The translations under genes were made by a program, and so were the position numbers. The notes below the pieces were generated by a model, which saw nothing but the letters and a program-made list of their open reading frames with translations, was not told the origin of the DNA and did not search any database. A DNA stretch of 64,000 bases from Rhizobium sp. SL42. Lineage in GTDB: Bacteria; Pseudomonadota; Alphaproteobacteria; Rhizobiales; Rhizobiaceae. This document shows, piece after piece, positions 58,528-64,000 of the stretch (its first letter is position 1; the number at the start of each line of letters is the position of its first letter). Location: contig NZ_CP063397.1 of the NCBI RefSeq assembly GCF_021729845.1, positions 2,184,001-2,248,000 of the forward strand, given 5' to 3'.

Positions 58528-59685
58528 GTGCTTTCCATTTCCAAACGCAGCGCAGTCGAGCCTTTTCACGCCATGGATATCCTCGCGGAGGCGACAAGGC
58601 GTCGCCAGGCGGGCCAGCCGGTCATCTCGATGGCGGTCGGCCAGCCCGGCCATCCTGCGCCCAAGGCCGCGCTGGCGGCGGCCCAGACAGCCCTGGTCGC
58701 GGGTCGAATTGGCTACACGGATGCCCTGGGGCTTGCCGCACTGCGCCAGGGTCTGGCCGATGACTATCGCGATCGCCACGGTATTGATGTCGATGCCGGC
58801 CGCATCATGATCACCACGGGGTCTTCCGCCGGCTTCAACCTTGCCTTCCTGTCGCTCTTCGATGTCGGCGATGCGGTCGCCATTGCCCGTCCCGGCTATC
58901 CCGCCTATCGCAGCATCCTGTCGGCCCTGGGGCTGATTGTCATCGAAGTGCCGGTCAGCGCCGAGACCGGCTATACCTTGACGCCCGAAAGTCTGGAGCA
59001 GGCCCAGTCTGCCGCCGGTGTCCGCCTGAAAGGCGTGCTGCTGGCAAGCCCCGCCAATCCGACCGGAACGGTGACGTCCGCGGCCCAACTCAAGGCGGTC
59101 TACGACTATTGCGAGGGACACGACATCGCGCTGATTTCAGACGAGATCTATCATGGCCTGACCTATGACGCCGAAGAGGCATCAGCCCTCACCATCGGCA
59201 AGCAGGCCGTGGTGATCAATTCCTTCTCCAAATACTATTGCATGACCGGCTGGCGCATCGGCTGGATGGTGCTGCCGGAGGAACTCGTCCGGCCGATCGA
59301 ATGTGTTGCCCAGAGCCTCTACATTTCCGCGCCCGAGCTGTCGCAGATTGCCGCGATCGCCGCCTTGGGCGCCACCGAAGAGCTGGAGCACTACAAGCAA
59401 AGCTGCCGCGCCAACCGTGACTTCCTCATGCGACGCCTGCCGGAACTCGGCCTGCCGCTGCTTTCACCCATGGACGGCGCCTTCTATGCCTATGTCGATG
59501 CGACCCGCTACACCAATGACAGCATGGCCTTTGCAAAACGCATGCTGGCCGAGATCGATGTCGCCGCGACGCCGGGCATGGATTTCGATCCGGTCGATGG
59601 GCATCTGGCGCTGCGGCTGTCTTATGCGGGCACCATGGCGGAGATGGTCGAGGCGACCGACCGCCTCGCCGCATGGCTGCGTTGA
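58528..59685 (+). CDS. Aminotransferase class I/II (PLP-dependent)
   Basis: Fold-type I pyridoxal-phosphate aminotransferase of 385 residues. The PLP lysine lies in INSFSKYYCMTGWRIGWMVL, with PLP contacts in ASPANPTGTVTSA and SDEIYHGLTYD and the C-terminal carboxylate-binding arginine in LRLSYAG. Substrate specificity is not obvious. The likely start is GTG 58528 with AGGAG ten bases upstream, giving LSISKRSAVEPFHAMDI; longer starts at 58492 and 58468 lack a good site. It is divergent from the dsbA-type gene. Confidence 0.88.
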   Translation: MLSISKRSAVEPFHAMDILAEATRRRQAGQPVISMAVGQPGHPAPKAALAAAQTALVAGRIGYTDALGLAALRQGLADDYRDRHGIDVDAGRIMITTGSSAGFNLAFLSLFDVGDAVAIARPGYPAYRSILSALGLIVIEVPVSAETGYTLTPESLEQAQSAAGVRLKGVLLASPANPTGTVTSAAQLKAVYDYCEGHDIALISDEIYHGLTYDAEEASALTIGKQAVVINSFSKYYCMTGWRIGWMVLPEELVRPIECVAQSLYISAPELSQIAAIAALGATEELEHYKQSCRANRDFLMRRLPELGLPLLSPMDGAFYAYVDATRYTNDSMAFAKRMLAEIDVAATPGMDFDPVDGHLALRLSYAGTMAEMVEATDRLAAWLR

Positions 59686-59708
59686 TCATTAAGGTAATGA
59701 GCGAAAAA

Positions 59709-59745
59709 GATTCCGCATCAGGGACTTCGGTCCGTTTGCGGAATC
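59709..59745. other. Two-part hairpin with TTCG loop after the aminotransferase
   Basis: Outer arms GATTCCGCA and TGCGGAATC (9 bp, perfect) enclose an inner GGAC/GTCC stem closed by TTCG, a very stable tetraloop. AGTTT follows, so it is probably a transcript end or a stability element. Confidence 0.6.
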
Positions 59746-59818
59746 AGTTTACCAATGTGTTGAATCGATACCTGAGGGCGACTTGCAGTAAGCCATCCTC
59801 GCGGAAAGGAGCAGACTG

Positions 59819-60376
59819 TTGTTTCAGAATCTAGTCGCTCGGCCCTTGCAGTCGCCACCGGAAATTCTGACCGAACGGACGCGCATGCGCGCACATCGGG
59901 TCGAGGACTTCCCGGCGATGGCAGCCATGTGGGCGGAGGAGGCCGTTGTACGCTTCATTCTCGGCCGGCCATTCGCACCGTCTGAAACCTGGTCAAGACT
60001 GCTGCGCTACATCGGTCATTGGCAAGCGGTCGGCTTTGGCTATTGGGCAGTCGAGGATCGCCAGACCGGCGAATATCTGGGCGACACCGGTTTTGCCGAT
60101 TATCAGCGGGAAATCACCCCGCCGCTGGGCCATGTCCCGGAAGCCGGCTGGGCGCTGGTGTCAAGCGCCCATGGCAAGGGGCTGGCGACCGAAGTCGTCA
60201 AGGCGGCGCATGGCTGGGCCGATGCCAACTTTCTGACCGAACGCACCGTTGCCATCTTCGATCCGTCGCATGAGGGATCGGTCCGCGTTGCCGAAAAATG
60301 CGGCTATGTCCGCAGCCACGATGCGAGTTTCATGGAAAAGCCGACGCTGGTCATGCAGCGCTTCCGTCCGGCCTGA
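59819..60376 (+). CDS. GNAT family N-acetyltransferase (RimJ type)
   Basis: A 185-residue acetyltransferase of the RimJ/RimL group: ILTERTRMRAHRVEDFPAMA at the start, SSAHGKGLATEVVKAAHGWA as acetyl-CoA loop and EGSVRVAEKCGYVRSHDASF near the end. TTG 59819 follows AAAGGAGCAGACTG, a strong ribosome site. The gene ends at a bidirectional terminator shared with rne. Confidence 0.87.
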   Translation: MFQNLVARPLQSPPEILTERTRMRAHRVEDFPAMAAMWAEEAVVRFILGRPFAPSETWSRLLRYIGHWQAVGFGYWAVEDRQTGEYLGDTGFADYQREITPPLGHVPEAGWALVSSAHGKGLATEVVKAAHGWADANFLTERTVAIFDPSHEGSVRVAEKCGYVRSHDASFMEKPTLVMQRFRPA

Positions 60377-60406
60377 GGCACGCACACAACCTGCCACCCA
60401 GACAAG

Positions 60407-60433
60407 AAAAAAGGCCCCGTTTGGGGCCTTTTT
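60407..60433. terminator. Bidirectional terminator between the GNAT gene and rne
   Basis: GGCCCC and GGGGCC arms around GTTT, flanked by A6 on the left and T5 on the right, so it works for both convergent transcripts. Confidence 0.92.
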
Positions 60434-60455
60434 CAGTCTCGATTTCAGCTGCGGC

Positions 60456-63386
60456 TCAGAAGAAGCCGCGCTTCTGCCACCAGCCGCCCTTCTTGGGCTT
60501 GGTGGCTTCTCCGGTCTCGTCGGAAGAGTTTACCGACGTGACGACCGGCTCGGAAGACGTGACATTCGATTCACGGTTGGCGCGGGTCGGCTTGCTGTCC
60601 TCGACCACGGCTTCCTCGACGGTCACCTCGGCAACCGGGGTCTCAGCCGGCGCTACGATCGGTGCAGCGGCGGGTTCAACGACCTCGGCAACAGCCGGCG
60701 CCACGACTTCGGCAGCAACCGGCTCGGCAACCACAGCCGCCGGAACGGCTTCAGCGATAGCCGGTTCGACCGTCTCGGCAGCCACCTTCGCCTTGCGGGT
60801 CCGGCGCGCTTTCGGGGCAGGGGCCGCAGGGGTCACTTCCGTCGCATCGACGGCTGCCATCGACGGAGAGATTTCGACGACGCGTTCGTCAGCCGCTTCC
60901 TCAGCGGTTACGCTCACACCGTCGGTCTCTTCGGCGTCGTCACCGTCTTCGCCATTGTCATCACCAGCCTCGAGCGAGCCTTCTTCGCCCGGACGGTTGC
61001 GACGGCCACCGCGCTTGCCGCGACGGCGGCGCTTGCGCTTCTGGGCGTCGTCGCCATTGGCGTCGACATCGCCGGCTACGGCTTCGTTGGTGCCTTCGAC
61101 GGCATCGTCGTCACCCTCGTCACCTTCGTCCTCGTCACCATCGTCTTCCATGCCGGAAGCCTGGGTGCCTGTGGTCTCGCCATTCTGGCCATTCTTGCCG
61201 CGACGGCGACGACGGCGCTTGCGCTTGCGATTGCCCTGTTCGTCGCCATTGGCCGAAGCGTCGGCCTGTGGAGCGGCTGCGGCGGCAACCGGTGCTGCCA
61301 CCAGCTCTTCGTCATCCTCGTCCTCGGGCTCCGGAACGTATTCGTCTTCTTCCGGTTCCGGCAGGAGCGACATCAGGCTTTCGATCTTGACCGGGTTCGG
61401 CACGGCTTCGCCACGTTCGATGGTGAAGTGCTGCGAACCGCTGTGGTCGGCATGATCGGCTTCGACGACGATCGAGACGCCGAAGCGCTGTTCGTAATCG
61501 ACGATCGTGCCACGCTTCTGGTTCAGCAGGTAAAGCGCTGTTTCCGGCGTCGAATGCACGATGATGTCGTGGGTCGTGCTCTTCAGCAGGAATTCCTCGA
61601 TGCCGCGCAGGACGTGCAGGGCAACCGACGACTGCGAGCGGATCAGGCCGGTGCCCTGGCAGTGCGGGCAGACCTGGGTCGTCGATTCCAGCACCGAAGC
61701 ACGAATACGCTGGCGCGACATTTCAAGCAGGCCGAAATGCGAGATCCGGCCGACCTGAATACGGGCGCGGTCGTTTTTCAGGCAATCCTTCAGCTTCTTT
61801 TCGACGGAGCGGTTGTTCCGCTTTTCTTCCATGTCGATGAAGTCGATGACGATCAGGCCGGCAAGGTCGCGCAGGCGCAGCTGGCGTGCGACTTCTTCTG
61901 CCGCTTCCAGATTGGTCTGCAGCGCGGTGTCTTCGATCGAATATTCGCGGGTCGAGCGACCCGAGTTGACGTCGATCGAGACCAGCGCTTCGGTCTGGTT
62001 GATGATGATGTAGCCGCCGGACTTCAGCGTCACCTGCGGCTGCAGCATGCGGTCGAGCTGGGCTTCGATGCCCGAGCGCGCAAAGATCGGATGCAGGTCG
62101 CGGTAAGGCTGAACCACCTTGGCGTGGCTCGGCATCAGCATCTTCATGAAGTCTTTCGCTTCGCGATAGCCTTCCTCGCCGGACACGACGATTTCGCTGA
62201 TGTCCTTGTTATAAAGGTCGCGGATCGAGCGCTTGATCAGCGAACCTTCCTCGTAGACCAGGCAAGGTGCGGTCGAGGCGAGCGTCAGCGTACGAACGTT
62301 TTCCCACAGGCGCATCAGATATTCGAAATCGCGCTTGATCTCGACCTTGGTGCGGTTGGCGCCGGCGGTGCGCAGGATCACGCCCATGCCCTGCGGCACT
62401 TCGAGACCGCGTGCGATTTCCTTCAGGCGCTTGCGGTCAGCAGGGTTGGTGATCTTGCGCGAAATGCCGCCACCGCGTGCGGTGTTCGGCATCAGGACCG
62501 AGTAGCGGCCGGCGAGCGACAGATAGGTGGTCAGCGCCGCGCCTTTGTTGCCGCGTTCTTCCTTGGCAACCTGCACCAGCAGGATCTGCCGGCGCTTGAT
62601 CACTTCCTGGATGCGATACAGCTTGCGCGGCTTGCGTTGGACGCGGTCCGGAACTTCTTCCATCGCGTCTTCGGCGCCGACGGATTCGATCTCTTCCTTT
62701 TCCTCGATGTGATCGTCGTCATCATCATCGTCGTCATCGCGGCCGCGACGACGACCGGCGTCTTCGGAGATTTCATCCATTTCGACCATGGCGGCGATCG
62801 TGCCGCCCGAGGCGTCGTCATCTCCGGTTGCCTCGTCCGATGTCGCGGTCTCTTCGCCGGCAGCGGCCTTCTTGGCGCGTGGCTTGCGCGCACGCTTCGG
62901 CTTGGCCTTCGGTGCCTCTTCCGCAACCTCGGCGTCCGTGGTTTCAACGGCGACTTCGGCAACCTGTTCGACTGTCTCGACAGCCACTTCGGTCGCGGCA
63001 AGCTCTTCGTTGGAGGGGATGCCGATGTCGGGCTGGTCCTGATACGCCGGGTCGGCGCTCACAGGCTCGTCGCCCTCGACATCGTTTTCCTTGCGATGCT
63101 CTTCGGCTTCGGCACGAAGCAGAGCCTGGCGATCAGCAAGCGGGATCTGGTAGTAGTCGGGATGGATTTCGGCAAAGGCGAGGAAGCCATGGCGGTTGCC
63201 GCCGTAATCGACAAAGGCGGCCTGCAGCGAAGGCTCGACCCTGGTTACTTTTGCCAGATAGATGTTGCCGCGAATTTGTTTCTTGTGCTGGGATTCGAAA
63301 TCGAATTCTTCAATGCGGTTACCGCGTACGACGACAACCCGCGTCTCTTCTTCGTGAGACGCGTCGATAAGCATTTTGTCTGCCAT
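60456..63386 (-). CDS. rne: Ribonuclease E
   Basis: Central endoribonuclease and scaffold of the RNA degradosome. The 976-residue protein begins with the S1 domain (IYLAKVTRVEPSLQAAFVDY) interrupted by a long acidic, Ala-rich insertion at about residues 95-265. The catalytic core follows (YIIINQTEALVSIDVNSG) and the zinc-link motif CPHCQGTG. The C-terminal about 330 residues are disordered, with two arginine-rich RNA-binding patches (RKRKRRRRRRGK and KRKRRRRGKRGG). It ends in KKGGWWQKRGFF, a GWW peptide like the PNPase-binding site described in Caulobacter. AGGAG sits 11 bases before the ATG. Confidence 0.96.
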   Translation of the reverse strand: MADKMLIDASHEEETRVVVVRGNRIEEFDFESQHKKQIRGNIYLAKVTRVEPSLQAAFVDYGGNRHGFLAFAEIHPDYYQIPLADRQALLRAEAEEHRKENDVEGDEPVSADPAYQDQPDIGIPSNEELAATEVAVETVEQVAEVAVETTDAEVAEEAPKAKPKRARKPRAKKAAAGEETATSDEATGDDDASGGTIAAMVEMDEISEDAGRRRGRDDDDDDDDDHIEEKEEIESVGAEDAMEEVPDRVQRKPRKLYRIQEVIKRRQILLVQVAKEERGNKGAALTTYLSLAGRYSVLMPNTARGGGISRKITNPADRKRLKEIARGLEVPQGMGVILRTAGANRTKVEIKRDFEYLMRLWENVRTLTLASTAPCLVYEEGSLIKRSIRDLYNKDISEIVVSGEEGYREAKDFMKMLMPSHAKVVQPYRDLHPIFARSGIEAQLDRMLQPQVTLKSGGYIIINQTEALVSIDVNSGRSTREYSIEDTALQTNLEAAEEVARQLRLRDLAGLIVIDFIDMEEKRNNRSVEKKLKDCLKNDRARIQVGRISHFGLLEMSRQRIRASVLESTTQVCPHCQGTGLIRSQSSVALHVLRGIEEFLLKSTTHDIIVHSTPETALYLLNQKRGTIVDYEQRFGVSIVVEADHADHSGSQHFTIERGEAVPNPVKIESLMSLLPEPEEDEYVPEPEDEDDEELVAAPVAAAAAPQADASANGDEQGNRKRKRRRRRRGKNGQNGETTGTQASGMEDDGDEDEGDEGDDDAVEGTNEAVAGDVDANGDDAQKRKRRRRGKRGGRRNRPGEEGSLEAGDDNGEDGDDAEETDGVSVTAEEAADERVVEISPSMAAVDATEVTPAAPAPKARRTRKAKVAAETVEPAIAEAVPAAVVAEPVAAEVVAPAVAEVVEPAAAPIVAPAETPVAEVTVEEAVVEDSKPTRANRESNVTSSEPVVTSVNSSDETGEATKPKKGGWWQKRGFF

Positions 63387-63982
63387 TTAAGCTGTGCTCC
63401 TCGGCGCCCTCGGTCGGTGGTCCATCCGCGCGCTGAACTGGGAAGCGGCTGGAACCAAGCGGACTGTGCGCCGGATATGAATGTGTACGCACGGAGGACC
63501 GGGTCTGCAACATCCGAACGGGCATCGGGTAATCTGTCGATCCCGGTCCGTTCGTGGTTATGTCAACCTGTTGCAAAAACATCAAAAACCGTACGTCAAC
63601 GACAATGATATGGACCCCTCGGGATCCGATGGATGCTCATTCAAGAGCCTTTGGTGGGGAGCCACCGATGTTTGCCGGCCGTGCCGGCGTTGTTAAACCA
63701 GTTTCAGGAACAAATGCGGAGACGGCAGATGAACGTCCGGCTAAACAGGCGCCAATTCCATTGTCAGAGGTTGGCAGCCGTGGCGGAATTTCTATCCCGT
63801 TTGCACTTTTTCCCTCACGTGACTTGTATGTTTTCTGTGTCACAATAGCAAGAGCAAACGGATTTATGCCATAATGGCAGTCAATTAGATCAATTCGCTC
63901 GCGTACTGCGATTCCCGTTCGAAAGTGGCCTTTTATTCGTATTTTGTGTCGTGAATTCATCATGAATGGAGGGTTGCGGGTT
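63387..63982. other. Long intergenic and leader region upstream of rne
   Basis: About 600 bases without a convincing gene; ORFs of 71-108 codons occur on both strands but have neither ribosome sites nor recognisable products. It should contain the long 5' leader of rne, which in other bacteria is used for autoregulation, and the promoter of a rightward gene. No clear fold or promoter box was identified. Confidence 0.5.
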
Positions 63983-64000
63983 GTGGTCAGCGTAAAAAGA
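63983..64000 (+). CDS. Possible start of a rightward gene running off the window
   Basis: GGAGGG (63968-63973) is followed nine bases later by GTG 63983 and an open frame to the window end; an in-frame ATG at 63962 is also possible. In related genomes an N-acetylmuramoyl-L-alanine amidase gene stands divergent from rne, but only six codons are visible, so this is synteny-based guesswork. Confidence 0.25.

Noticed and set aside
60249..63608. 1119-codon plus-strand ORF
   Set aside because: Antisense of rne; low-complexity translation without domains.
63637..63963. 108-codon minus-strand ORF and overlapping plus-strand ORFs upstream of rne
   Set aside because: No start context and no recognisable product; treated as leader or intergenic sequence.

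Overview
The window looks like a chromosomal segment of a Rhizobiaceae member (Rhizobium/Agrobacterium/Ensifer relatives). The reasons are high GC, the gene order nuo-birA-rnj-mce-DUF1467-proS, the divK-pleD-rpmG group, gatCAB on glutamine-dependent charging, an alphaproteobacterial LexA box (GAAC-N7-GAAC) at dnaE and dinB, and a palindromic intergenic repeat of a rhizobial type. No prophage, insertion sequence, CRISPR array, rRNA or tRNA gene was seen.

Layout. 1-9344: 3' part of a respiratory complex I operon (nuoG partial, then nuoH-N), continuing into birA, rnj, mce and a DUF1467 gene (to 12658). 12659-13170: intergenic region with a leftward small RNA that has its own promoter and terminator. 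13171-16526: proS and the lipoprotein-release genes lolC/E and lolD, ended by a strong terminator. 16599-20353: a LexA-boxed promoter, a 28-residue membrane peptide gene and dnaE. 20357-24978 (minus): L,D-transpeptidase, DUF1275 protein, dinB with its own LexA box, a HAD protein and DUF3572. 25115-26871: divK-pleD. 26872-27658: an AT-rich gap with a highly structured RNA candidate. 27659-34987 (minus): rpmG, an MFS transporter, DUF983, rnr, topA. 35283-39481: a small gene and the minus operon pyrB-pyrC'-plsY-dprA. 39604-43334: aidB, an AEC transporter, two small membrane-protein genes and ruvX, with several convergent overlaps. 43443-50883: a UPF0173 hydrolase, gatC-gatA, gatB, four GNAT genes, a brnT-brnA toxin-antitoxin pair and DUF1294. 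51011-54450: a complex I accessory subunit, DUF2155 and small or acquired genes. 54525-58334 (minus): dsbA-type, aroQ, accB, accC, aat. 58528-60376: an aminotransferase and a GNAT. 60456-63386 (minus): rne, with a long upstream region.

How the genes connect. Complex I is represented by the nuo operon and the distant NDUFA12-type subunit. BirA (9341) is the enzyme that would biotinylate AccB (56501). Three major ribonucleases (J, R, E) are present; RNase E ends in a GWW peptide of the kind that docks PNPase. DNA repair genes are frequent (dnaE, dinB, dprA, ruvX, aidB), and two of these transcription units carry clear LexA boxes. The observation most worth testing is the LexA-controlled 28-residue membrane peptide directly upstream of dnaE. 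In position, size and regulation it resembles the Caulobacter SOS division inhibitor SidA.
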